Shown here in pieces: positions 52,086-63,398 of a stretch of 64,000 nt of DNA (within the stretch, counting starts at the first letter, position 1; each line of letters opens with the position of its first letter). The notes under the pieces are model-generated. The model searched no databases. It saw nothing but the letters and a program-made list of their open reading frames with translations, and was not told the DNA's origin. Location: NCBI GenBank assembly GCA_001584585.1, contig LSYV01000015.1, positions 1,110,306-1,174,305 of the forward strand. Direction: 5' to 3'. Both the position numbers and the translations under genes were made by a program. The stretch is from Gonium pectorale. Taxonomy: Eukaryota; Chlorophyta; Chlorophyceae; Chlamydomonadales; Volvocaceae.

Positions 52086-54988
52086 TCAAGCAAGGGCGAC
52101 CTCGCGGTTGAACACCCAGCTGAACGACGCATGGACAATCTTCCCCTTGGCCTTGCGAGCTGTGGAAAGCACGTGCGATAAGGTAAGTGTCTGCAGTCGA
52201 TGCGCTGTCTCACAATGCGCTGTGTCAGGGAGTAACACAGAATACCTGCCCTGGCGCCGGAACACGGTAGGACAGTGCAGGTGCAATGTCCCACGCTCGG
52301 AAGTGCGGTCCTTGGCCGGGCGCGGACAACTGGTCCGATGCAGCGCACTAGCCCTCTACTGCACTTGCACACGGTGCGTTAGTACCCTGCAACAAACCAG
52401 AACCAACCTGCAGCCTTCTCCGCCAGCTTGCGGATGCGGTTAGGCAGCTTCATCACGTACTCCTGTGCCTCTGCCGCATTGCCGTTGAGGCCACTGCGGT
52501 TGGCCACGTCCCAGCGGACCACCAGGTGGTCAATGATGTCAGCGTAGTCCATGGCCGTGTACGTGCCCGTCTTCTCCGCAACGGCCGAGAAATCCTGCAT
52601 CAAGATTGGACGGGCCATCAGACGGCTGTCACACTACGGGCGCGGCGGCGGCTATCAGGTTCAATCATTTTTGCTCTGCGCAACTGAAGACAGCAGCGCT
52701 TTTGTACGTTGCAGCCACCGACAATGACGTCAACCGGCGTGCCGGTGACCGTTGGTTCACGGCCGCGGTGCCGGTATCTTACGCGTCGCGTAAATGACAC
52801 TCATGTGCCTGCCACCAGCGAAGCTTACAACTTGTGACACGTATGTACGGGCGCCACGTCGGCATGCATGGCTTTACCCAAGAGAGCCCCTCGTCGTGCG
52901 CCAGATGCCCTGCCCCACGGCCTCCTACAGGTCCCCAACCCATGCGACTCCTTTGCTGCTCCCAATAGCCCGTTTGTAGACGCTGCCTAAGCGCCCTTTG
53001 CGTGATCGGAGAGACTCACCTGGAAAAGATTACGCCCGGTCCTGGGCTCGTGCTCGCCGTCGTTCATAAGGTGCGCCGGCATGACAATCTGCTTGCGCAT
53101 CATGTCCGCGAATGCCAGCATGGCGCCGTCGGGATCGCGCTCGAACAGACCGTCCATGATCTGCAAATGCGCCAAAGTGGCGCCAGATGCGGGTACGTGC
53201 TGTTAGCAAATAACACGAAAACGAGCGATACCATCTGCCTTCAAGGGCGGTGGGCTCCTGTGTCCTCGCTGTACTGCAGAATAGCTGTTTCTGTTCAGGG
53301 AATTGCTGCCGATGCCCAAATTGCCGGTCAGCAGGATTTAGCACACGGTCGGTTCTCACCTTCTGGTACGCAATCTCGTGTCGCCCCTCGTCCGAGGCGA
53401 TCGAGCCGCAGATCTTGGCCAGGATGGGGTCGCCGTACTCCAGCGCATGGCGGGCGGTGTTGCCGTGCGAGATCTGTAAGCAACATAAACCAGCAGCATG
53501 ACGTGAGGAAAGATGGATGCCCAAATCAAGCTGGCGCTGGCAGTCGCGAGCACAAGCCGTTACAACATTAGGCACCGCTGTTGTTACTGTTGAACTGCGC
53601 TGAATGACCTCGACCCGCCGCGAGACCTGTGGCAACCCATCGCCCGATCAGCCACCCACCTTTGTAGCGCGCTCCTGGAACGAGGTGTACAAGAAGCCCA
53701 GGTAGGGGTTGTTCTCCGTCTTGGGGTCCATGCCGCTGCCGATCAGGTTCTGGATTGTCACCTCGATCGACTTCATGTTGACACGACCAGTCAGGTACAT
53801 GTACTTGTTCATGATGTCGCCGTGACGGTTCTCCTCAGCCGTCCACTCGCGCGTCCATTTGGCCCAGGGGGTCTGGCTGGCGCCCGTCTCGTCGCGCACG
53901 CCGTCCAGGGTGTTGAGCATGGTCATGTAGGTCGGCAGCGCCTCCTCGGTGATCATGTCGCCCACAAACACAACCAGGTAGTCGTCAGGCAGGTTCTTGG
54001 CGCGCTCGCGCAGTTGGTGGACCTGCGTCCGGAAAGAAAACAAGTTTGCTGTCGGGTGTTGGCAGCATGGGCCCTCGATGCACTCCAGCCTCTCGACGGG
54101 CCCAAGCCCACCGCGTGCCCCAGGCCCCGACCCTTGGCAACACCTCAGCACTTGCTTTCAGTCCCCGTAGCTCGGCATGCTCCAAGCCCCGAAGTCCGAC
54201 CGCAAACCCAGGCCCAGACTCATTACTCAAGCCCCACCTTGTCCAAAAAGTCGGGGTCCTCCGAGGGCGGCAGGAAGTCAGCCGGCTGCCAGCACTTCTC
54301 CACCGGCTTCAGGAGGGGCACGACCTGAGGGCGGGGGCGGGTTTCCGGGAACCGTTATTGGCCAGTGCCAGGATGTTGCCCATGGGGCACGTCACTGCCG
54401 ACGTCAGCGCCAGCTCTCCCAAATTGCCCTGAAGCGACGTGAGCTCCTCACCATAAGAATCCTACCTGGGTCTGCAGGTACCCATCCTCCAAGCTGCGCA
54501 CAACGTCAAGTCGCTCCTGGGTCAGGCTGTGGAGCACCTGGCCGTTCATGATGATCGGCCCCTGAACACGCGGCACGTACGTCGATGCGGTCGCAGGCTG
54601 CTGTGGTGCAGAAGCCACGGCTGAGGCACGGACAACCACGGCTGCCCTGCGATGAGCAGCATGCCTGCACGCGCCTGCGAAGGATCGATCCAACCAAGAT
54701 ACAGGAACACAATTATAATTGAACAAACGCGTAGATGTGCATCCATGACTAGGACCAGGCTGTGACAATCGGCAAGCCAGAAAGCCTGTCCTTGGCAAAC
54801 GCCCGTTTATGGTCATTTTGCCTTACGGAGAGGCATATGCATCGAGAAACAGAGGCATAAAGCCGCAGCTGCGCGCAGTCCGGCCCATAACGCCAGAAAC
54901 GCCTACGCAGGCCAACAACATGGTGCGTTGCACACCAGGCGAGATTCCCCTTACCGCGGCGCTGCATCGCCTGCTGGCCCAGAGCCAT
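52086..54988 (-). CDS. FAB2: Plastid stearoyl-ACP (Delta9) desaturase
   Basis: Eight exons (minus): 54988-54955, 54674-54466, 54324-54238, 54022-53660, 53473-53360, 53160-53020, 52594-52408, 52159-52086; 402 aa, phase closed, the usual precursor length. [19 protein letters not shown] up to [11 protein letters not shown] is a chloroplast transit peptide. [12 protein letters not shown] and [15 protein letters not shown] are family blocks. The di-iron ligands are in [10 protein letters not shown] (EExxH) and [13 protein letters not shown] (DExxH), with the earlier Glu in the ITEEALPTY helix. The end WVFNREVAL is typical. In the stroma the soluble enzyme makes oleoyl-ACP from stearoyl-ACP using ferredoxin and O2, setting the unsaturation of glycerolipids. 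An alternative longer first frame upstream of exon 2 (starting at 54816) is rejected because the split exon gives the better transit peptide. Confidence 0.96.
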
Positions 54989-56294
54989 CTTGCGACTGCT
55001 CGCTCTTGCCGAGGACCGCTGCTGTCGAGGCGCCGCTGGTCGGCAAGCAAGATAGCAGAGAGCTCGAGCGCAGGAGCAGCTATGTGATTTCTTTGCACAG
55101 TGCGCTGTATTGGACGGCACAGCAGCAGACCGAAGAATGTGGTAAGGCCGTGTTGTCCGGCGGTACGTTCGGTAGTCCCCTCCCGCCGCCCGCGACGTGA
55201 TGGGTCCGTGCTTTCCGGTCTGCAATTACTCCAGGTTTTAAAGCCGGAAGGAAATGTGTTTTCAACTGGCAATCGTTTTGCCCTTTTGCCCTCCCCCGCC
55301 AAATCCACCAGCCCTCTCTCCGTCTAACCGCGCCCCCCTGAAACCCCGTTGTTAGTTGATGTGTCAGCGCCGCGAGACTTCAATACATGGGGGCGATAGG
55401 GAGGATGCCATAAAGCGGCCCGACTTTCACACGCAGGCCGAGACTACACAAAGTGATACTGGAACGTAGCCCCGGACCAATGCTGTGGAGCTACGTCATG
55501 TTAATTGCTTTGTCAACTTACGGTCAGGCCGTCGAGGTATGGCGGTGGCTCGTGGCTGACCCGTGGGTCTAGACATGGACTGCGCCGTTCCCCAGCCGCA
55601 AGCCATGGCAAGTACCCATGACGTACTCTGCTTAGGGAAGCACGAAGGGTTACAAAACTGAGTGCGCCCAGGAGAGGCAGCGCACCTCCTCTCATGAAAA
55701 AACAAGTGTTTGCGCCGTACTGAATGCACCCACTCATCACGTCCGAGTGTGTGACGGTTCTTGGTCCCAACCACAAGAGTTGTTGTAACTTCCGCCCCAT
55801 ACAGCATGCGCTAACGGAAATTACTGCATGCAAAACATATGTTGTTGCCTGCTACGTATTCCGTCAGCCGCGTGGCCGCAAATCACCGACGCTGGGACAC
55901 GGATAGCGGAAGGTCCGTTGGTGTTTTGCGCCGGCAGCTCCACAGGAGGGGTACCCAACCGCCTCGAAGTGGGCAGCCGTCACCATCAACCCCTTGTATG
56001 ACAGGATGGGAGCTGGGCAGTGCCATGTCCTCACGGAGCGGTTGGGCGCGCGGTCATGTCGCACGCTCCAAGAGATGCCCTCAACCGAGGAGGGGAGCCA
56101 TAACTGACAGTAGATATTGTCAATATTGTATCAAGCTGTTATAACAATTTAGTCCTGTGCTCATGACGACGTGTTGTACGGCCGTCGCTTTCTAAAACCA
56201 GCCCACATGGGGAGGTCCCAGGCGGCCCTTTACACACCTGCGTTGCGCAGCTGATATCGTTGCTCGCTGTAGCCGCACGCGTGCATCTGTTTCC
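54989..56294. other. Divergent intergenic region, FAB2 / membrane protein
   Basis: 1.3 kb upstream of both FAB2 (-) and the putative membrane-protein gene (+). Open frames on either strand show no recognisable motif, and no RNA gene was seen. Confidence 0.5.
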
Positions 56295-59200
56295 ATGTTG
56301 CCATTCCTGCTAATTTTTTTCCTAGCGGCTTCTAGGGCGGAGCGTGACCTTGATCTGTTTCCATACACCACGCTGCCGGGCTCTCGGTGGGTCCCTTCGC
56401 TGGGTTTTACGTATGCCTGGACGGTGAACGCCGCCCATCGCACTTCACCCTGCTCCAGGCAACAAGGCGCTCCGCTGGTCAGAGCAGCACGCGACGTGGA
56501 TGGCGCCCATACGGTACCCGCACAAGATTCCGAACCCTCCGTCGGTGCCTTTCGCGCGAGTGGTGTCCTTAAGGAGTACCGCACACATTTTGGCGGTCGG
56601 CGGAACCATGGTAGAGACACGCAACGCGGCCCCCTCCACATCATCGGTGGCGACGGTAGCCCAAGGCGGGAGCTACAGGACGGCGGCGGAACAGCCCGGC
56701 CACAGTACAGGTGCGTAGTAGTATTGCTTTGCCAGTTGCATGGACGCCCTGATGGCTTGCGGACGGCCGCCGAATGGGCGTCTGTTGAGGCATACTGAGG
56801 TGTCAGTCCTGCCCATCTTTCATGTGTACCACCCATGGGTCGGCGCATGGGCGTGCCTGCCCCAGAGCCCTTAGTCTTTCGCTATTGTGGAGACATCCTC
56901 CCTCCTCTGTGCCCACCGCTTCGCGTGCAGGAGCCCCCTGTGTTCTTGCACTTGGTCCCTGAGGACGGCCGGCTGTGTAGATGCCACGCGCCTCCTTTGT
57001 CGCCTGTCCCCGACGGGCGGCATTTGTCAGGCGCTACAGTCCAACCGGCGAGACGATACCCTGCTAACTGCCTACCTCCAGGCAAGCGCATTGGGAGTTA
57101 TGGCACGCACGACTGTGCGTCATCCACTAAATGAAGGTTGAGGACGGGCATAAGTTTTGCATGCATACATGCGTGGGGACATTGCCTGGTCGAAATCCGT
57201 GCGGCCACGTTGCTGAGATCTATCGTTGTAAGCATCATCAGGGCTTGGTAATTTTACGCCATGGGCGCGTGGTGCCCAACACCCGCATAATTCCCCGTCG
57301 AGGCATCTTGCCGCCAAGGGCGAATCCGTGTGGGGCATGCGCAAGCACCCCACAAGGGAATCCGGTCATCTCCAGTTGCCATCTTGCGGGCGCGCCGGCA
57401 CGCCTTGTCACCCCACATCTGTAACTGCGGCCCTCAGAGCCGCGACGATCCTGACACCGACCATGTCCTTGATTTTCGGCGCCCTTTGTAAACGGTAGAT
57501 AGCAACTAATCCCACGCCGAGCCCTGGCCCTACACGCAGCGCACATGCGCTGCGCAGCAGCAGAACCAACAGCCTGGGGAGACTCCCGCTGGTGGCCAAG
57601 GCGACGCAACATCCTCTCCAGCTGCTTCTCCTGGGCCTGGCTCCTCGGCAGGAGCGCCACCTCAGGACACAGACAGCGGGCAGGCGGTATGGGCGCCAGC
57701 CTCCTATCCGCCTTGCATATGCGCTTACCTCGGCCTGGGGTCGGAAGACTGCCTGTCAGCTGTTGAGAGCGTATGCCCAGGCGGCGGCCGGATCGGCAGC
57801 GCGGATACCAGGGCATTCCGTCGACAGCGCAATCGGGCCATGCTGCAAGTGGCGGAGCTTCCGGCGGACGGTGTCCAGGGCGCTACAGGAGGAGCTAAAT
57901 CGCGCGCCATCTGCACGCTCGCCTCGCTATCGTCACGCAGCAACGTCAGTAGCGCCCTGAGCGGCGATACACTGCGCTCTATCTACGGTCAGCTCCGTGC
58001 AGCATGCTTTCCTGGCGCCGTCTCTGCGCCCTCCTTTTGCTACTGTGCGGCGGTAAGGGGGGCGATCCCACGTAAGGCGCTGCATTGCATAAAGGGTAGA
58101 TTGCTCTTGCGCTGAGTGCCATAGGGCACATGCGCGTGCCCATGTATGTTGTCTCTTGGCAGGTGTGTTCGGGATGCCGTCAATTATGCACGCACGCAGG
58201 TGAAACTTGTAGGCAGCATGATCCGCACAGCTGCGTTTACCCTCTAGACTAGAAGAACCCTGCGGGTTCTGGGGCACCACTTTGTTTCCCTGTGTCAGCG
58301 CGTGCGCCCGCTGTAAACTGGCCATCCCACGTGCCTGAGACTTGTGGCAACGCCCTCAGTGCCTCCTTTCTGCCCGCAGGACCCGTTCTCCGCCAATTGC
58401 GCCCTTTCCCTGACTAGCCTCTGCAGTGCGGGCGACCCGCTTTGCCGATTGACATTGGAGGCGTGGGAGGGCACCCCGCGTGCCACGGCAGTCCTAGGCG
58501 CCTACTTCAGCAATGCCTGCGGCATTGGCGGCGGGAGTGGAGACGGCACCGTTGGCGGGAACGCAGACAGGGGCGCTGGACCCACGGAAGATGCTGACGG
58601 CAGTGCAGTAAGGGGGCCTAACCAAAGCGACGACGATGGCGCTTTTGCTGGGGCCGTGATCGTACGGCTGGAGCTGCCAGGTGCGGAGGCGCATGGGATG
58701 CGTACACGCGTTCAGAAGTTGGAGCACAGCCTTCCCTGCTGCCTTACGTGTATACTTGTACAGCTAAGCAATTAATCACTCATCGGGACTTTGCCTCGTC
58801 CAGTGTTCCGTTCCACGGTCTGCAAAGGCCTGGTGGCTTCGATGTGGGTCCTCTGCTTCGCTGCCCTGGTCATTCGATGCATGTGAGTGGCTTCCAAGCC
58901 TTCGCGCCAAACGCAAACGTGGATTTCTCTCCCGCGTCGACACAGGGGTTAACCGGACCACGTTTCAGCAACGCTACCGCGCACCACTGGCCGCGCGGAT
59001 TGCCGAGGTGGCTGGCGTCGTTCCGGACGCCGTGGCGACGTACGGCGCGATAGAACTGCCATCCATCCCGACAACGTTCGCAACCTACACCCATGCCGAT
59101 GCCGAGGCGGCCAGTGTGCGGGCGGGTGCCGTCGACCCCTCTTCGGCAGCCAGCAAGCCTGCATCGCAGTCACAGATCGCCACAGAAACGGGCCGAGGAG

Positions 59201-60855
59201 GCAACAGCGGATATGCGACGCTGTCGGGGCGATCCCTATTGGGCTCCGCGGGGCTTGGGCGGAGTGGTTGGCTGGTGGCTGGCCAAGGGTCTCGGGGACA
59301 CCTGGATGCTGGGCGAGCGCTGCTTGATGTGCCGGCAGTCGGGCCCGAAGCCGGTGGGCAGGAGTCGCTTGCCGTACCCTTCGCGCGGACACGCTCGTTG
59401 CTGGTAAGCCCTGCGACGAGCGACACGTGCTTGCAAGGTTAGGTGGCCAGGTCGCATGCGTCGCTTCCTGTCCTGTTTGTGCCAGCGCCAAGCCCACCTG
59501 CACTTTGGCAGGGTCAACTGCTTTACAATGCCTTACCATTGCCCGTGCAGGTGACGCTATCCGTTAGCTCGCGCGACCCACTGGAGACGGAGCGGCGTCT
59601 GGTGGCGTTCCTGAGCAACGCCACGTGGCTTGCAGCCCTGCAGGAGCAGCTGGCGCTGCCGTACGCTGTCGCTGCGGTCACCACGGAGACCGTCGCTGGG
59701 CGCACCGTGCCGGACGCTGTAGACGATGTGGCACCCAGCAGCTCTGGTGCACCCAGCGGTCCTGACGGCTATGCGCAAGGACCGAAAGCCCCTGCTGCAC
59801 CCACACCCAGTTCAGGCGGGGCCCAGAAGACCGGGTCCGAGGGCGACGGCAACCGCACCCCGAACGGCGGGCCCTTGGCTGCGCTGGAAGGGACCTTGGC
59901 TCCAGGTCCGGCCTCCGGCAGCAGAGCCTCAACTCCGGCCCCGCACCACTCTTCACGGGGCGTAGTCATACCAGTGGTGGCATCTGTGGTCGGCGGTGTA
60001 CTGTGCGCAGCGTTGGCAGCGGCAGTGCTACTAGGGGTGAACCGCCGTCGCCGGCGGCGCGGCGCATTCCACGCGGCACCCGGCAAGCGCGGCGGCTGGT
60101 CGTGCGGCAAAGCCACATTGGGCGACGTCGACGACCTAGAGCCCTCGGCGTCACAACCTGTCGATCGTCAAGCTCTTCACAATAGCGACGGCACCACGTC
60201 CTGGCAGCGGCCGAAGGGCAGCACGGCTGCTGACACTGTTCCAGGCAACGAGACAGTCCAGGACGGCCACAGCCATGTCACCGACAGCAGTGAAAATCCC
60301 CAATCGGTGCAGCTGGGGGTCCGCTGCAACCCGCCCGCGCGGCGGACTGGCTCCGATCCATCTCAAGGTAGCCGTGGCAGCGGAAGTGTCGAGGGTGGCG
60401 ATGGTGGCGGCTTCACCTTCCCGCCCCTGGCAGCTGAGACGCGTCGCTGCAGCAGCATGGCGGGCGCAGACTCAGAGCATCCGGACACGACTTTGCAGGT
60501 GCCTGAGTCGCCGGTGCTGGGACTGCAGCCTGCTGTGCAGCCATCACACCCCACCTCTACCACGAGCGAGCGACCGTTGCCAGCAGCAGCGGATGCAATG
60601 GGTCGGCCGCAGGAGGTGAGCCGGCAGGAGGCTGCCCCGCAGAGGGGCGCCCTTGCCGGAATGGGAGGCCTGGGCCTGGGCTTGGGGCTGCTTCCCCGCT
60701 GGGATTCTGGCTTTTCCGGCGCCACCAGTGCCAGCCACGTTGCAGAGCTGGCACAGCTATCGCCATCATGCAGCGTCTTTGGGGAGCGAGTCGCGGAGGC
60801 CGGCATAGAGCGGATCAGCCGGTCAGCGGGTGCGGCACCGGGCGCAGACTCGTGA
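56295..60855 (+). CDS. Putative type I membrane protein, unknown function
   Basis: The 3' half is clear: exons ~57782-58050, 58380-58680, 58946-59403 and 59551-60855 join in phase. The 5' half is tentative: a signal-peptide start at 56295 (MLPFLLIFFLAASRA), an exon 56459-56710 (RYPHKIPNPPSVPF, LRSTAHILAVGGTMVE), and an exon around 56900-57083 in an undecided frame. The middle has paired Cys (NCALSLTSLCSAGDPLC) and two similar modules, VIVRLELPGVNRTTF...LAARIAEVAGVVPDAV and VTLSVSSRDPLETE...LQEQLALPYAVAAV. These recall the short beta-alpha repeats found outside volvocine membrane cyclases. One transmembrane helix (VIPVVASVVGGVLCAALAAA) is followed by RRRRRR and a long Ser/Pro/Gly-rich cytoplasmic tail. 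No enzyme domain is visible. A surface sensor or wall-contact protein is a guess only. Confidence 0.6.
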
Positions 60856-61788
60856 CGCCCGAGCTGATCTGGCCTGCATCATGACAGCGTGATCAGAACG
60901 GTCGGCACGAGCTGGAATCGACTTTTTCCTGTGGGATAGAGAAACAGGAAAGAGAAACAAGGAAGGGCGCAGACAACGGGAGGGACAAACACCGACATGG
61001 AGTGGGGCCTGCATGGGCCCGCACATTGCACGCACAGACAAAGGACACGAGTAAACTGTACTGCAGGACCCGTGGGTTCCATATCGCGCTGGTCCGTCGC
61101 TGTTAATAGGGGTTGCGTGAGGTTGCGCTTGTGTTTCGGCACTCTTGGGTGGTAGGTGGCGGCTGCGGGTAGAGATGGATACATCAGGTACGACTGGCGT
61201 TCATGTAGAAGGCTAGAGACATCTTAGCTGGCCGGCATGGCTGGAGTACTGGGTTGGCGCTGAAGTCCTGATGTATGTGGGCGTCCACCATCCAATTCTC
61301 TTCAATCATGTATCGACTGTGTGTCCCGACAGCAAAGGTGCTGCGTGCAGAACATGTCTTGCGACGTTGCAAGCGGCGAACAGTTCATCAAACGGGTTTT
61401 GGGCGACTCGTGGGACAAGCCCCTCCTGGTTTGGGCAAACTATTGCGCTGTCTCATCGCTGGCTTTTACCTGTCTGCATACGAGTCAGGCGCGAGGATGC
61501 ACACCTTTCAGGAACACATGCCGTTGGTTAACATGTTGACCAGAGACAACCGTGACGAGGCGTGACGCGAGGATATCGCGCAGCTGGGGCCGCTGTGACC
61601 CGACCAGCAGCAGCGAATGACACGCCATGGCGCCCAATGCGAAACAACCAACAAGGTCTATACGGTAGTGAAGTGGGGTATGTGCAAGGCCATGATTGCA
61701 ACCTCCACTCCGCGTACGAAGAGTGTCCCAGACAGACTGCAGGTGTGCTGCCACCGCGGCGGGTGGGACTTCTTTCAATAAAGGAGAC

Positions 61789-61810
61789 ACCTGCAGAGAA
61801 AGAGGGAGCC
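61789..61810 (-). repeat. Dispersed repeat, end fragment
   Basis: ACCTGCAGAGAAAGAGGGAG and CC match the terminal segment of the dispersed family. No core follows. Confidence 0.7.
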
Positions 61811-63110
61811 ACCTTCTCAACCTAACCATATTCCGGTGACTGGATGTGAGGGCGCCCTAAACCGCGGCAAGGTGGCCGCGTTGCGCGGGAGACCCACTCC
61901 TGTGGTTCTTGGTGGCGCATGCCCAGTACTAATCGCCCTTTTGTCCTGCACTGACCACATGCTGGCATGCCGCAACCCATACCCCCTCGGCGCGCTAGCA
62001 AATCGGCCCTTGCGCTGTGTTCACGATGAGGCGAGGTGGCCCGTGGGTGCGAGGTTTGCATGGGCGCCCGCATGGTGCAGTTTCTTTTGCAGTGATGTAC
62101 GAGGGCCAACCGCACCTGCGCTACCCGTCCACTTAACAGCGCTTAACTGTGTGGGCTCCTCATGCAATTGTGTATGCGCAGCTGGCCGGGCGAACTGAGT
62201 CAGCCCGCCGGGCTGTGCCAACCGGGGGACCGGGGCATTAGCGAGGCACATGTTGCTACAGCACCCTGCATGCATACGAGGACAGCCTGTCGTAAGATAG
62301 CAAGCCGCAACGAGACAACAGTACCGCCACGAGGAATCTGCCAGAGCACACTAGGAGCGAGCGAACCGAGGACCACTGCATGCCGAGGCTGCTGAAGCAC
62401 AACGAGATAGACCCGTGTAACGTTGCATAGTATCTCTACAACAAAGATAGAGATGGCAGAGCCTAAGGGACGAAGGGAAGAGCAGCCGAAGAGAGGGAGC
62501 ACAGCGCACGACAAGCAGGCATGCCTCGTGCCGTACAAGCTCCGGAAGCAGCACAAACACAGGCGCGGCGGTACTACATCACGGCACCTATCACGTCCTG
62601 ACAAGTCTCACTCCAACCTCCAACAAGAAGCGGATAGACCTGCCTGCTCGACACAAATGCCCTTGGCTATTGGCTGCCGATGCGCACGCATCCGTGCTTT
62701 GTGTTTATCGGGGGGAGCGCGCCGGGCAGGGTCGCTGCATGCGCTGCGGGTGCCGAGGAGCGCGTGGAGCCCGGATGGTGATTGGGCTGCTCAGGATCCT
62801 CAAACGCTGCAATTAATACGCTGAGACCATATCCCACGCTCCTAGGCCTTTGTGCTTTCCTACCTCTCAAAAGCTTGCATATCTGTACGTATGCTGTCAT
62901 AGGGGCATGAGCGCGACGGCCATGCAGTGCCGTGCCACGGTAGACCAGGAGCAGGCAAGCTCTTGGGTATTCCACGCACGTGGGCATTTCACTCTCAAGA
63001 ATCGACAAGCCAAACGTTCGCGCGGTAGAGATGCAGCGTGACTGTTATAACGTGTGTGCGTTGTGACTGCGCGCGCGTACGGCAAACTGTTCCCTCTGCG
63101 ATGTCAACAG

Positions 63111-63200
63111 AAAAGAGAGAAATCTGCGAAGAAAAAGGGAGTCCGCTTCTACGGTCATACACACCCGAAGGTACGACGTCTCCAGTAGGGCCGCAGGCAT
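63111..63200 (-). repeat. Dispersed repeat (j), nearly full core
   Basis: AAAAGAGAGAAATCTGCGAA, GAAAAAGGGAGTCCGCTTCT, ACGGTCATACACACCCGAAG, GTACGACGTCTCCAGTAGGG follow the family order. Reverse-complemented it shows the pyrimidine tract ending CTTCGCAG. It stops before the GACGAACG end. Confidence 0.8.
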
Positions 63201-63398
63201 CTGGGACAGCCCCTTCACCTCATACAGTATGGAGTGTTTGCGAGACCCCCGACGCACGTGCCTGGTCCTTGCAATGCCGGACCCAGCTGCGCACAGCGTT
63301 CTGCAGCGGCGGTCTTCATACGGTAGGGTCGGCTCTCCCTGCCGGCGATCGGCCGTGGACGGGCAACGGATGTGCTTGTGACGCCAGTGGCAGGTTAG

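Larger units (their letters stand above)
60856..63398. other. Intergenic region with repeat fragments
   Basis: It begins with the 3' flank of the membrane-protein gene. Repeat-family fragments occur at 61789-61810 and 63111-63200. Open frames in between carry no motif I recognise. Confidence 0.5.

Noticed and set aside
54448..54816. FAB2 start at 54816
   Set aside because: The frame upstream of the 54675 acceptor is intronic. Exon 54988-54955 gives a proper transit peptide and exact phase.
59443..59550. ATG start at 59443 for the last exon of the membrane protein
   Set aside because: The consensus acceptor at 59550 and the phase-0 donor at 59403 join the exons. The 59443-59550 stretch is intron that happens to be open.
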